Below, piece after piece: positions 9,539 through 17,588 of a stretch of DNA of 33,055 nucleotides. Position 1 is the first letter of the stretch. Each line of letters opens with the position of its first letter. A program made the translations under genes and the position numbers. The notes below the pieces were generated by a model. The model made no database searches, was not told the origin of the DNA, and saw only the letters and a list, made by a program, of their open reading frames with translations. Source of the DNA: JAHFUI01 sp041485905 (GTDB lineage Bacteria; Acidobacteriota; Vicinamibacteria; Vicinamibacterales; CAVVIG01); assembly GCA_041485905.1 (NCBI GenBank), contig JBGPKK010000038.1:1-33055 (forward strand), in the 5' to 3' direction.

Positions 9539-11197
9539 ATGCGCGACACGATCGTCCGTTTCGCGGCGATTCGGCGAGTGGCCATCGTCGCGTTGTTCTC
9601 GTTGGCACCGGTTCTCTGCTGGGCGGCGACCAGGGGACCGGACGCCGGTGGGTACCTCGCGACAGATGCCACCGTTTACAGCTTCGTCGACATCTCGACC
9701 GGCGGGGCCGCGAGCGTGCTTGCGGGCGCTGACGATGCGACGGCCGTGTTGACGCTGCCGTTTACGTTTCACTTTTACGGAACGAGCTACACGCAGGTGT
9801 GTGTCAGCTCGAACGGCGCCCTGTATTTCGTGACCGCCACCGGCGCATGCAGCGGCATCGCCGACTTCGCGAACACCGACCTGACCATCACGGCCGTGCC
9901 GGGCGACCTGCCGGCCGTCCTCCCGTTCTGGTCCGATCTGACGTTTCAAGTGCCGGGATCCGGCGCCGTCTTCTATCAGACCACAGGGGCGCCGGGCACG
10001 CGAAAGTTCATCGTGCAGTGGAACAACGCGTACCCGCAGGGCTCGCCGAATCCTGTCACCTTCCAAGTGATTCTGAGCGAGGGAACGAACCGTCTCCTCT
10101 TTCAGTACAAGACCGTCGACCTGGGCGGCGCCAACCCGGCGACACGTGGGTCGGATGCGACCATCGGCATCAGAAACGCCGGCGCGGTTGCGAGCGCGCA
10201 GCAGATCGAGTGGAGCTTCGACGTGCCGGTGATCCTGAACGAATCGGCGTTGCTGTTCTCGACCAATGTCGCGACGCCTGTGGTTCCCAGCATCACTGTT
10301 ACGGGAGGAACGTTCACGTACGACGGAGCGGTGCATGCCGCGACCGCGACCGCGACCGGTACGGGCGGCGTGGCGGTTTCCGGATCCTTCAGCTTCGGCT
10401 ACGGTGCCGGCGGCTCGGCGGCGCCGGTGAACGCCGGCGTCTACGCGGTGACAGCGACGTTCACGAGCAACGATCCCGGGTACACGAATGCGAGCGGCGG
10501 CGGCACGATCGCCATTCAAGAGGCGACACCGATCATCACGTGGGCGAACCCCGCGGCCATCAGCGAAGGCACTCCTCTGAGCGCCACGCAGTTGAACGCC
10601 ACGGCGAACGCGGCGGGCACGTTCGCCTATACGCCTCCGGTCGGCACCGTTCTGGATGGTGGATTGCGCACGTTGAACGCGACGTTCACGCCGAGCAATC
10701 CGGCCAACTACAACTCAGCGGCGAAGGCCGTCACGATCAACGTACTCCCGACCGCTGGAGTGATGGACGGGAACGGTCGAACCGATGCGAGCGGCATTCG
10801 ATATGAGTTCTCGTTCCACGTCGCGGAACGGGCCTCTGGCGCGGAGCGCGGACGCCTCAGTCTCGAAGTGGACCGCCTGGGCCTCGAGACCCGCGGCAAT
10901 CACATCGGCACGTTCGTTTCGAGCAGCCTCGATCAAGTCGTGTTCACGGACGATCCGAGATTCCGGCCAAGCTACCGACCGAGGCCGACGATCGACACGG
11001 CCACCTTGAGTGGCAGTGGACGTTGGAACGGCGTGGCCGGTTATACGTTTACAGCGCAGGCCTCCGACGCCGGGGAACCGGGCGCGGGCCGCGATCGGCT
11101 GACGCTCACGATTCGGAATCCGGCGGGAGCCGTCGTGGCCACCGTCGGCGGGACGATTACGGCTGGAAATATTCAGTCGAGCCGTCTGGCTCGCTGA
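9539..11197 (+). CDS. Secreted protein with nidogen-like and MBG-like domains
   Basis: This gene encodes 552 residues from the ATG at 9539, which follows GAGAGG. An in-frame ATG at 9509 has no ribosome binding site, and longer readings run into the preceding gene. A signal peptide ends near residue 30 (LCWAA). Residues about 33-245 resemble the nidogen-type (NIDO) beta sandwich: FTFHFYG, VCVSSNGALYF, LPFWSDL and FIVQWNN. Residues 250-400 hold two MBG-like units, the first opening with FTYDGAVHAATATATG. Residues 405-552 form a C-terminal beta domain with FSFHV, a run of short strands and a DAGEPGAGRDRLTLTI-type segment, resembling the post-COAP-1 type domain of secreted bacterial proteins (from memory). 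It lies 35 bases after the giant Ig/BACON gene and is probably co-transcribed. A surface or matrix role is inferred; no enzymatic residues are evident. Confidence 0.85.
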   Translation: MRDTIVRFAAIRRVAIVALFSLAPVLCWAATRGPDAGGYLATDATVYSFVDISTGGAASVLAGADDATAVLTLPFTFHFYGTSYTQVCVSSNGALYFVTATGACSGIADFANTDLTITAVPGDLPAVLPFWSDLTFQVPGSGAVFYQTTGAPGTRKFIVQWNNAYPQGSPNPVTFQVILSEGTNRLLFQYKTVDLGGANPATRGSDATIGIRNAGAVASAQQIEWSFDVPVILNESALLFSTNVATPVVPSITVTGGTFTYDGAVHAATATATGTGGVAVSGSFSFGYGAGGSAAPVNAGVYAVTATFTSNDPGYTNASGGGTIAIQEATPIITWANPAAISEGTPLSATQLNATANAAGTFAYTPPVGTVLDGGLRTLNATFTPSNPANYNSAAKAVTINVLPTAGVMDGNGRTDASGIRYEFSFHVAERASGAERGRLSLEVDRLGLETRGNHIGTFVSSSLDQVVFTDDPRFRPSYRPRPTIDTATLSGSGRWNGVAGYTFTAQASDAGEPGAGRDRLTLTIRNPAGAVVATVGGTITAGNIQSSRLAR

Positions 11198-11248
11198 AAC
11201 ATCCGGATCGAGGACTCAAGAAGGGCCCTGCATTGACAGCCGCACCTA

Positions 11249-11337
11249 TCCGGCTGGGGCCGGACTACAGGCGGCGCGCTCCTAGTGCGTCAACGGCGCA
11301 TCACGCGACAGCCCGAACGTCCCCGTCGACGACGGGG
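11249..11337 (+). other. Two hairpins after the secreted-protein gene
   Basis: A perfect 6-bp stem with loop TGGG lies at 11249-11264, and a perfect 7-bp GC stem with loop GAC at 11321-11337. Neither is followed by a clear T tract, so rho-independent termination is doubtful. They may help end transcription from 9539-11197. Confidence 0.3.
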
Positions 11338-11384
11338 TCAACTCGTTCATTCAGTTCTTGAATCCGGTGGTCGACCTGGGAAGC

Positions 11385-11445
11385 GATCGAGCCGAACCGG
11401 CGTCAGGCGCGAGCGAACATCCAGCGAAGATCAGGCACGCAGAGG
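11385..11445 (+). repeat. 61-bp dispersed repeat, copy A
   Basis: This copy matches the reverse strand of 14479-14419 at 55 of 61 positions without gaps, beginning GATCGAGCCGAACCG and ending GCAGAGG. The similarity stops sharply on both sides. With copy B it encloses the 12037-14225 gene pair in inverted orientation. Confidence 0.8.
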
Positions 11446-11450
11446 CCTGA

Positions 11451-11573
11451 AAATATGAGACCGGGCTGAGCCACGGCGCGATTGCCCGGGCGTGCAGCGT
11501 CGGTGTGAGCACGGTCTCGGTGCATCTGCAGCGCGCGGCGGCGGGCCTGCGGTGTCCCGTGCCCGCCGACCTG
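11451..11573 (+). pseudogene. istA: IS21-type transposase (IstA) N-terminal remnant
   Basis: Reading in frame from 11451 gives KYETGLSHGAIARACSVG, then VSTVSVHLQRAAAGL and CPVPADL. This is the helix-turn-helix start of IstA-type transposases (IS21 family: KYE-GLSxREIARxxGVxxSTVxxYLxRAxAAGLxWPLPxDL). An in-frame TGA sits directly upstream at 11448-11450, nothing resembling the DDE core follows, and no istB is present. The fragment is therefore non-functional debris, joined directly to the 61-bp repeat copy A. Confidence 0.65.
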
Positions 11574-12036
11574 CGGTGCCGGACAGACAGGCGCCCACGC
11601 CAGAAAGAGCAACAACCGGCCGCCGAGACGGTGGGATTCGAAGAACCCCCTTCCGTTCTCCACTGGTCTATTCAGTCGCCGTCTTGCCGCCGAAAGGAGG
11701 GGCGGAGGATAGGCTAGTTATGCCCGCAAGACACGCTGCTCGCGTTTCTCCCGACGGTACCAGGACGCCTGGAATTGCTTCGACCGACGCCCGAGACCGC
11801 GCCACGCCGACTTCCATCGCCGCGGCACGCGAAGCCCAGCGGCGGGAACGGACCGAATTCATGGAATGGACCGGGATCCGTCTAGGTCGAGATGGTCGGC
11901 CGATTCTCTCGCATCGCCTCGTTCGTCGCGCCAGGCAGCACGGCTGAGACGTCGCTTATCTCCGCAGCCGACTGGCAGCCTCTCCTTGTCCGAGCTGGAT
12001 TCCAATATGCCCGGCGGATGACCGCATTTCCGACGG
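11574..12036. other. Non-coding stretch, possible small ORF only
   Basis: After the istA fragment I see no recognisable gene. An ATG at 11720 opens a 75-codon frame ending at 11947 with GGAGG about ten bases upstream, but its Arg-rich composition looks random. The stretch ends at the stop codon of the reverse-strand gene at 12037. Confidence 0.3.
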
Positions 12037-12882
12037 TCAGCGCAGGTTTTGGACGGAGCTCGTCGGGTTCACCATCACCGTGACGTCGCGGGTCGTGTTC
12101 AGCTGTCCGTCATTGGCGGTCGCCCGAAGCACGTACGTCCCGGGCGCGCTGAACGTCGCCTTCGCCGTCAGCGCGACTGGTTCTCCGTAGACGATTGGGC
12201 TGGCATCGGGAGCAAACGTCACGTGGCCGGGACCTCGGTAGTGAATCCATTTGATCTGCACGCCTCTTGGCCGGCGAGGCTGCGAATCGCGGTCAGGGTT
12301 TGAAGCGGAGCGACGATAGGGTTTCGGAAGTCCGTCATCGGTGGCCGAGGCCATCAACACGGCCGCATTCGGCAGAGTGACGGGTTGCACAGGTCCGATC
12401 GTCAGAATCGGAGGCTTGTTATTGGGATCGGGTACGCCGCCCCCCATGTTCTCGACGATGACGCCTTCGCTCAGTTCCCATTCCGGCTGGAGCCATCCCT
12501 TGGCTACGTCGGTTCGGCCGCGGGAGATCAGCGTCCAGGCCACCTTCCGCTTCTTGTCCCAGTCGTGAGGCACGACCACTCGGAAGACAAATCGCTGCCG
12601 CCGCGGATAGAAGTGCGTCGGCTGACTCTGATCGCCCACGTCGACGCGGTTGTCGGGTCCGACCGGGATGTCAACTTCTTCTTCGTAATTGCGGTTGAGA
12701 TATCCGAAGACCAGGCTGTAGGTTCCGTCTGGGGCGTGCTCCCACCCTTCGAATACCGGGGCAACATTTTGTCCCCTCGCATACTGGACCTGGGCGGCGA
12801 GGGTGATGCCGCCTGCGCAAACAAGCACGACGCCGACTGATATCGCCCACCGCGGCCAACACCGATCGTCATACCCGCACAT
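12037..12882 (-). CDS. Membrane-anchored partner of the haem-copper monooxygenase
   Basis: This gene encodes 281 residues from the ATG at 12882, eight bases after the stop of the upstream monooxygenase gene, with GGAG about 13 bases before the start. One hydrophobic segment (about 12-30, signal anchor or signal peptide) is followed by a beta-rich domain with motifs such as APVFEGW, YSLVFGYLNRN and IPVGPDNR. The C-terminal 80 residues read like an Ig/PKD-type domain (VALTAKATFSAPGTYVLRAT, then NDGQLNTTRDVTVMV). The family is a conserved hypothetical to me. The tight linkage suggests it works with the monooxygenase outside the cytoplasm, perhaps as scaffold or substrate-binding partner; that is inference. 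A longer reading to 12981 overlaps the upstream gene and is rejected. Confidence 0.75.
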   Translation of the reverse strand: MCGYDDRCWPRWAISVGVVLVCAGGITLAAQVQYARGQNVAPVFEGWEHAPDGTYSLVFGYLNRNYEEEVDIPVGPDNRVDVGDQSQPTHFYPRRQRFVFRVVVPHDWDKKRKVAWTLISRGRTDVAKGWLQPEWELSEGVIVENMGGGVPDPNNKPPILTIGPVQPVTLPNAAVLMASATDDGLPKPYRRSASNPDRDSQPRRPRGVQIKWIHYRGPGHVTFAPDASPIVYGEPVALTAKATFSAPGTYVLRATANDGQLNTTRDVTVMVNPTSSVQNLR

Positions 12883-12890
12883 GGGGATGA

Positions 12891-14225
12891 CTACTCCGTG
12901 CTCGTGCTGGCGCGTTTCGTCTTTCGCGCTTCGACCTGCTGTTTGTACTCTTCGTCGGACAGCAAATAGTAGCTGACCCACGCGCCACCCATTTCGTCGA
13001 TGGTGCGCTGCCCGTAGGTAATCAGGTTGTCCGGATCCGGGTTGAACTTGTTCCCAGGCGAATTGTCATACCACGATGTGAGGTGCAGGATGGTCCCCGC
13101 CGGCAGCAGTGGCTGCTCATCTTCATCGTACAGATAGACAAGATGCCAGGCGAACTGATAGCGGTTCACGCAGCTCAGCATCTCGACCTTGTGCCCGCCT
13201 GGATAGATGGCCTCCATGCACGATGCCTTCCCGCGGTTGTGCATGTGCGGCTGGAATGAGAGAAGCCGCGCCGGCTTGGCCAGGGTTTGGTAACCGTCGA
13301 AGCGCACGCTGTCGGTATTGGGAGGAATGTCGAGATCTTTCGGATCCCCGATCTTCTCCGTCGTCTCGACGTACTTGGGCGTGTAGCCCTTCGGGTAAAG
13401 CCTCAGGCCGAGGGCCACGTTCGCGAACGTCTCCTGGCCAACGGCGTGGAGATGCAAGTTGAAGTTGATCTTCGTCCCAGCCTTGATCAAGCGGCCCGCG
13501 CCCTCCGGGAACACGTCGGCGTTCTTCCCGAGCGCGTACTCGTTGAGGAACGTGCCCTGAACGTTGTCGCCGTCGTCGGCGTCGTCATCGTGCTTCATCG
13601 CCGTGCTGACATGGTGAATCGCTTTGAAGCCTTTGAGAGGTCTGATCTCGATTCCCCGAATATACCGATCCTCCGTCAGACCCGAATCGACAAGGATATC
13701 GACCCACCGGTCGGCTGCTTCGGCCGGGATCTCCAGGTCTTTCGGCAGTTGCACGATGAGGTCCGGCGGACCCATCTGCCACGTGTTCGTCGCTTCGAAC
13801 TGCTTGGGCGGCGGCATGTCGGCCGGATTTCCTTTCGGTGCCCCGCTATCCACCCATTGCACGATCGTCGTGATCTCCTGGTCGGTCAACGACACATCGT
13901 TCTTGAAGTGGCGGACGCCCACGTTCTTGTCGATGTACCAGGGGGGCATTTCTCGCGCGGCGACTCTCTGCTTAATCGACCGCGCCCACGGCCGGGCGTC
14001 GTCATAGGTGAGGAGCGACATCGGAGCAAAGGTGTCCGGGCGATGGCATGCCTGGCAGTGTCGCTGGAGGATCGGCGCGACGTCCTTGGTGAACGTCAAC
14101 AGTTGAGGAGCGGGCTGTCTGGGACCAACGGATTCCTGGCTCGCCATCACCGCGGGTATCGCCAATGACGCCGAAAGGATGACGCCGAATGGGCCCAGGC
14201 GCCGAAGTATTCGCGTGACCCTCAT
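12891..14225 (-). CDS. Cytochrome c / copper monooxygenase fusion (ascorbate-dependent type)
   Basis: This gene encodes 444 residues with the ATG at 14225 after GGAGGTGG. A signal peptide (about 1-29, ending VMAS) leads into a c-type cytochrome segment, FTKDVAPILQRHCQACH, where C57-x-x-C60-H61 binds haem and a Met in AREMPPWY could be the distal ligand. The rest resembles type II copper monooxygenases of the PHM/DBH kind: His pair 204-205, HLH 258-260, PHMH near 326-329 and a late Met at 412, all plausible copper ligands for the two-site fold. Acidobacterial proteins of this layout are often annotated as ascorbate-dependent monooxygenases. A periplasmic hydroxylation fed electrons through its own haem is inferred; the substrate is unknown. 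It forms an operon with the 12037-12882 gene. Upstream is a GTAGAAT-like -10. Confidence 0.8.
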   Translation of the reverse strand: MRVTRILRRLGPFGVILSASLAIPAVMASQESVGPRQPAPQLLTFTKDVAPILQRHCQACHRPDTFAPMSLLTYDDARPWARSIKQRVAAREMPPWYIDKNVGVRHFKNDVSLTDQEITTIVQWVDSGAPKGNPADMPPPKQFEATNTWQMGPPDLIVQLPKDLEIPAEAADRWVDILVDSGLTEDRYIRGIEIRPLKGFKAIHHVSTAMKHDDDADDGDNVQGTFLNEYALGKNADVFPEGAGRLIKAGTKINFNLHLHAVGQETFANVALGLRLYPKGYTPKYVETTEKIGDPKDLDIPPNTDSVRFDGYQTLAKPARLLSFQPHMHNRGKASCMEAIYPGGHKVEMLSCVNRYQFAWHLVYLYDEDEQPLLPAGTILHLTSWYDNSPGNKFNPDPDNLITYGQRTIDEMGGAWVSYYLLSDEEYKQQVEARKTKRASTSTE

Positions 14226-14590
14226 CAGACCACCTCCAGACGTACGGAATTCTACTCTCTACTTCACATCGTCGTGCGCAATTTGGAGGGCCGCCTTCGC
14301 ACCTGTCTTTATGAGTATTTTATCGGGAACCTGCACTCCTTCAGGCGCCCCCCACCGGGAGCCGTGGCGGCACGGGGATGCCGTAGTGCCCGAAAAATCG
14401 ATCGACACTTCAAACGGCCCTCTGCACGCCTGATCTTCGCTGGGTGTTCGCTCGCGCTTAACGTCGGTTCGGCTCGATCCGGTTGTGGGACATTACGAGC
14501 TTATTTCCACAGGACTCGGGACGGATCCCTCGTCATCAACGTCATGAGTCACGTAGAATTGTGAGGCTCTTCCCACTTTGGAGGTCTCGT
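14226..14590. other. Divergent intergenic region
   Basis: This 365-base stretch between divergent genes must hold promoters for both. TAGAAT-like -10 elements are visible on each strand (14554-14559 forward; about 14250 reverse). The middle carries copy B of the 61-bp repeat. No gene is recognisable. Confidence 0.5.
14419..14479 (-). repeat. 61-bp dispersed repeat, copy B (inverted)
   Basis: The reverse complement matches 11385-11445 at 55 of 61 positions without gaps. No istA homology follows this copy, so the repeat itself, rather than istA, is the shared unit. Confidence 0.8.
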
Positions 14591-15319
14591 ATGTTCAGCC
14601 ACATTCGATTTACGCGCACGGTGCTCATGCTCTGTCTCGGCCTCACCTCCGTTGTCTCGGCCCAGTCAGGGGCTTTCGAGGGCGTCGTCGTATACAAGAT
14701 GAACGGAAACGGCGAGAGCGTCGAGATGACGCAGATGTACAAGGGCACGAAGAGCCGCACCGAAATCAACTCAAAAGGTCAGACCGCGGCCATGATCATG
14801 GACCTGAGCACTGGCTCGATGACCACTCTGATTCCCGCGCAAAAAATGTACATGGTGATGGACTTTCGGAAAATGGGCCAAGCATTGAGGGGCGCAGCCC
14901 CGTCGAAGGCTGAGCAAGGCGCGCGAACGGCAGGTGCGCAGGGCCAGGTGCCGAACATCAAAGCCACCGGTCGTACGGAGGTCGTCGCCGGACATACCTG
15001 CGAGTGGTACGTGATGGGCGAGAAGGGTGACACCGAGGTCTGCTCGGCGAAAGGCCTTGGTTTCTTCATGTTTGGACAATCGCCCATGGGTGGTCGTGGT
15101 TCGAGCTCCATGGGCGCGCTGGCCGCCCTGGGAGCCAATGCCGACTACCTGAAGCTATTCAAAGACGGCTTCTTCCCGTTGAAGATGACGCAAGATGCAC
15201 GAGGCAAGAACCAGGTCGTGATGGAAGCGACGAAAGTCGAGCAGACAAGCCTCGATGCTTCGCTGTTCGTACCGCCGCCGGACTACACGGAAATGAAGAT
15301 GCCGGGGTTTGGACGATAG
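14591..15319 (+). CDS. DUF4412 secreted protein
   Basis: This gene encodes 242 residues from the ATG at 14591, six bases after GGAGG. A signal peptide of about 20 residues ends VVSAQ. The body fits DUF4412: FEGVVVYKM with an alternating strand pattern, YKGTKSRTEI, IMDLSTGSMTTLIPAQKMYM and, later, a VVAGHTCEWYVM segment with a Cys pair (HTCEWY and TEVCSAKG). The LolA-like beta fold expected for such proteins suggests a periplasmic lipid or ligand carrier, but no function is established. Met content is unusually high, and a Gly/Ser/Met-rich loop lies near 165-180. The gene stands alone downstream of a divergent promoter region. Confidence 0.8.
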   Translation: MFSHIRFTRTVLMLCLGLTSVVSAQSGAFEGVVVYKMNGNGESVEMTQMYKGTKSRTEINSKGQTAAMIMDLSTGSMTTLIPAQKMYMVMDFRKMGQALRGAAPSKAEQGARTAGAQGQVPNIKATGRTEVVAGHTCEWYVMGEKGDTEVCSAKGLGFFMFGQSPMGGRGSSSMGALAALGANADYLKLFKDGFFPLKMTQDARGKNQVVMEATKVEQTSLDASLFVPPPDYTEMKMPGFGR

Positions 15320-15349
15320 GGCGTTGTCCCTGGCGACGGTATTGTCAAG

Positions 15350-15667
15350 TTGTCACAAGATCTGCGCGTCAGGACCAGCTCCGTCATGACCGGGCCTGTG
15401 GCGCCTGGAACACCGGCGTCTGGTCAATCGCTCCACGATGAGATCGAACAGCTCGTCAAGGGCGGCTTTACGCCGTTCGAGGCGCTCCGCGCGGCAATGG
15501 CCGACGCGGCCGTGGCGCTCGGCGTCGACGATCTGTTGGGAACGATTGAAATCGGAAAGCTCGCTGACCTGACCTTCGTCGCGGGCAATCCGCTGCAGGA
15601 CATCCGAGTGACGCGCAGTGTGCGGCGCGTCATGCGAGGCGGACGTCTGTATGAGGTGCATCCATGA
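15350..15667 (+). pseudogene. Amidohydrolase C-terminal remnant
   Basis: From about 15400 the frame reads like the end of an imidazolonepropionase-type amidohydrolase: SLHDEIEQLVKGGFTPFEAL, RAAMADAAVALGV, GTIEIGKLADL, VAGNPL and VMRGGRLY. The HxH metal site and nearly the whole TIM barrel are missing, and the only upstream start is a TTG without ribosome binding site at 15350. An intact family member has over 400 residues, so this is a truncated fragment, not a working enzyme. The tail still reads without stops, suggesting recent loss. Confidence 0.75.
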
Positions 15668-15771
15668 TGGCGAACGGGACCTCGTGGAGACACAGATCAG
15701 ATCCATAGCCCCTGGCCAGGATCAGGCTCGGACGGTCAGGAAGGCCATCTCTTCGACCGGAAGGACCCGTG

Positions 15772-16029
15772 ATGCCGGGCAAATATAAGTCGCTGTATCA
15801 GTACTTGGAACATCGATACGCGAACACGGTGGTCCTGACGTTCGCTCAAATCGAAGACCTCCTCGGCTTCACGCTGCCTGACTCGGCTCGCATCCATCAC
15901 GAGTGGTGGGCGAACAAAGACCCGACCGACACACCCCCGCCTCATTCGCGATCGTGGACATTGGCCAGTAGGACAGCCACGCCGAACCTGCAGGCCCAAA
16001 CCGTTGTGTTTGAACGAGCGCAACACTGA
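15772..16029 (+). CDS. DUF7662-type small protein
   Basis: This gene encodes 85 residues from the ATG at 15772 (a GTG sits just before it), preceded by GGAAGGA. It matches the DUF7662 pattern: YKSLYQYLEHR, LTFAQIEDLLGFTLP, then SARIHHEWWANK and a short C-terminal strand ending VVFERA. These acidic/aromatic small domains occur alone or beside restriction-like genes, and their role is unknown. It has no signal peptide, so it is cytoplasmic. Neighbours are pseudogene fragments, so it may be a survivor of a larger acquired segment. The C-terminal third is more diverged than the N-terminal part. Confidence 0.65.
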   Translation: MPGKYKSLYQYLEHRYANTVVLTFAQIEDLLGFTLPDSARIHHEWWANKDPTDTPPPHSRSWTLASRTATPNLQAQTVVFERAQH

Positions 16030-16269
16030 CACCTGCGGTGATTGTCTGACACGTCCGAGCCTGATCCACCCATTCACGCCCATCTGGAGTCGACATCCAC
16101 GACTGTCAGACCGCTACACGACCGCAAGAAGCACAGGCACGTCGCGGGCATCCGCGATCGCCTTGAGGCGACCGGCGCGACGCCCGGAAGGACCGCGACG
16201 GCTCGACGGACTTTCTCAAAGATGACGAGCCGGTTGGCGCGCCGCCAGATTCCGATCGCAGCATTCCGG
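16030..16269. other. No recognisable gene
   Basis: Frames here are open by composition only, with TTG or weak starts and no ribosome binding site. I see no family resemblance on either strand. Confidence 0.4.
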
Positions 16270-16368
16270 TCAGTGCGCGAGTGCCTTGATCAGCATCACA
16301 CCGAGTTCGAGACACCCAAAAAGGATCGCGCCGACGACGATCTGCTTTCGCACGAAAAACGTCTCCAT
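16270..16368 (-). CDS. 32-residue single-helix membrane ORF
   Basis: A reverse-strand ATG at 16368 is preceded by GAGGTGTAAGG and opens a 32-codon frame. The peptide begins METFFVRK, has the hydrophobic stretch IVVGAILFGCLELGVMLI and ends KALAH. A short basic N-terminus followed by one hydrophobic helix fits a small membrane protein. The family is unknown. The low codon count makes chance possible, but the ribosome binding site and clean topology favour a real gene. Confidence 0.45.
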   Translation of the reverse strand: METFFVRKQIVVGAILFGCLELGVMLIKALAH

Positions 16369-16719
16369 CCTTACACCTCGCCTGAGAAAGCGGGCAAACA
16401 CCGTGCCTATAGAGCGCCAGATGCTTAAGTCATTCGAACAGCATTACTTAGAGCGACGACCAGGCACAGACGTCTGAGGACGAAGAACATAACAGGTACC
16501 TGGGGTTTCATTTCTTGTGGCGTCTTAAACATCGTTTCAGTCTCTGAATGCGATGGCGATGGCGTCGTGCGGGCGCTCTGCGAGGGTTGTAGCATCCGCT
16601 CCACAGTTCGTCTGACCGGCGCGGCCTGCAATGGAAGCCGGCATCGCGGATCATGTCTGGTCAATCGGAGACTTGTCGGATTGCTGGGCGTCTAAAGGCA
16701 CGCTAGCCGGGAGGCAGAT
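16369..16719. other. Intergenic, no recognisable gene
   Basis: The region separates two very small membrane ORFs that diverge from each other. A reverse frame across 16425-16664 contains a hydrophobic patch but no ribosome binding site or known motif. Promoters for both small ORFs are expected here, though none stands out. Confidence 0.35.
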
Positions 16720-16830
16720 ATGCGGAACTCTGCGCTCAAGAAGACTCTTCTTGCGGTCATCGTGTTTGTCGCATTGATAGCCCTCTGGATGTTTGGTCTT
16801 CTCCGGGACGTAACCCAGCCGCTCTACTGA
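16720..16830 (+). CDS. 36-residue single-helix membrane ORF
   Basis: An ATG at 16720 follows GGGAGG (16709-16714) at five bases, one of the best ribosome binding sites in the window. The peptide begins MRNSALKK, continues with the hydrophobic TLLAVIVFVALIALWMFGLL and ends RDVTQPLY, a textbook single-pass small membrane protein with a positive-inside N-terminus. I know no family for it. It ends 13 bases before a glyoxalase fragment. Expression is likely from the signals; function is unknown. Confidence 0.6.
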   Translation: MRNSALKKTLLAVIVFVALIALWMFGLLRDVTQPLY

Positions 16831-16843
16831 GTCTTGAAACTGA

Positions 16844-16960
16844 CCCGCTACCGGCGCGCCGATCGTGTCGCTGTCTGGCGGACCGGTGAAGATCGCAACG
16901 GCCAGGGGCACCGCGCGCGCGTTGCTCGTCCGCGATCCCGACGGCTATCGAAGGCAGGTG
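16844..16960 (+). pseudogene. Glyoxalase/VOC C-terminal remnant
   Basis: The frame from 16844 reads AGAPIVSLSGGPVKIA and then RALLVRDPDGYRRQV, the last strands of a VOC (glyoxalase/bleomycin-resistance) domain, where VRDPDGY normally precedes the metal-ligand Glu strand. Stops lie directly upstream (TGA at 16841-16843), there is no start codon with a ribosome binding site, and the N-terminal half is absent. It is a dead fragment. Confidence 0.65.
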
Positions 16961-17044
16961 GACTCCCGACGAAACCCGGGCCTCACGTCTTTCGGCTGTC
17001 GCAGGCCCAAGGCAGGATGGCTTGTCGCTGCCGCCGGCGCGTGC

Positions 17045-17497
17045 TTACCGACTTGCGAGCTTCGGATTGCGGAAATGCACGGCGCCAAGGAGCCGCCATC
17101 CGTTGCCCGTCCTCACGTACGTCCGCATGAACAGCATGCGGTCCACGCCCGTGCCGTTCTGCTCCGTCTCAGAACCTGTCACCAGGGCCGTGCTGCCGGT
17201 CAAACGAATGTCGGACTGCTCGGTCGTGCGGGCGCTGATGTGGAAAGCCGTCCACAGCTCGATCGTCTGGGCCTTGTTCCGGCTGTTTCCGTTCTGATTG
17301 GTTTCGTAAAACTTGTCAGCGAGGATGCGTTTCAGGGCTTGCGTGTCATTGTTTAGTTGCGCGAGCCGATATTGCTCTTCCACGCTCATCACCGCACGTT
17401 CAGCCGGACTCAGTGCCCTCACGGGGCCTGTCGTCTGGCCGTTTGCAGTGGCCCCGACGCCGAACAGTAAAGCGACCAAGAGGACCGTCTTGTTCAT
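17045..17497 (-). CDS. Secreted NTF2-like (DUF4440/SnoaL) protein
   Basis: This gene encodes 150 residues from the ATG at 17497, which follows GGAGG; a longer frame to 17530 lacks support. The signal peptide runs MNKTVLLVALLFGVGATANG. The mature part has the NTF2-like order: a helix with AVMSVEEQYRLAQLNNDTQAL, LKRILADKFYETN, then the strands SDIRLTGSTALVTGSE and RTYVRTGNGWRLLGAVHF. DUF4440-type proteins of this length are common and usually of unknown function; ligand binding or a minor periplasmic enzyme role is possible. The gene faces away from the DUF1175/A2M operon across a 260-base divergent region. Confidence 0.8.
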   Translation of the reverse strand: MNKTVLLVALLFGVGATANGQTTGPVRALSPAERAVMSVEEQYRLAQLNNDTQALKRILADKFYETNQNGNSRNKAQTIELWTAFHISARTTEQSDIRLTGSTALVTGSETEQNGTGVDRMLFMRTYVRTGNGWRLLGAVHFRNPKLASR

Positions 17498-17588
17498 GGC
17501 TGCCTCCTCGGAGCGACTCTCGTCCGCCAATTACGTTCGACACCGATCACGCCCCCGGCCTCGTCATCTTCGTTAACGGGCCGGCAGA

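Noticed and set aside
11492..11947. 151-codon forward frame
   Set aside because: It crosses the istA fragment in the wrong frame and is Arg-rich without motifs; only a weak 75-codon start at 11720 remains possible.
13287..14168. Forward frame of 293 codons opposite the monooxygenase
   Set aside because: It is a shadow of a gene with clear haem and copper motifs on the reverse strand.
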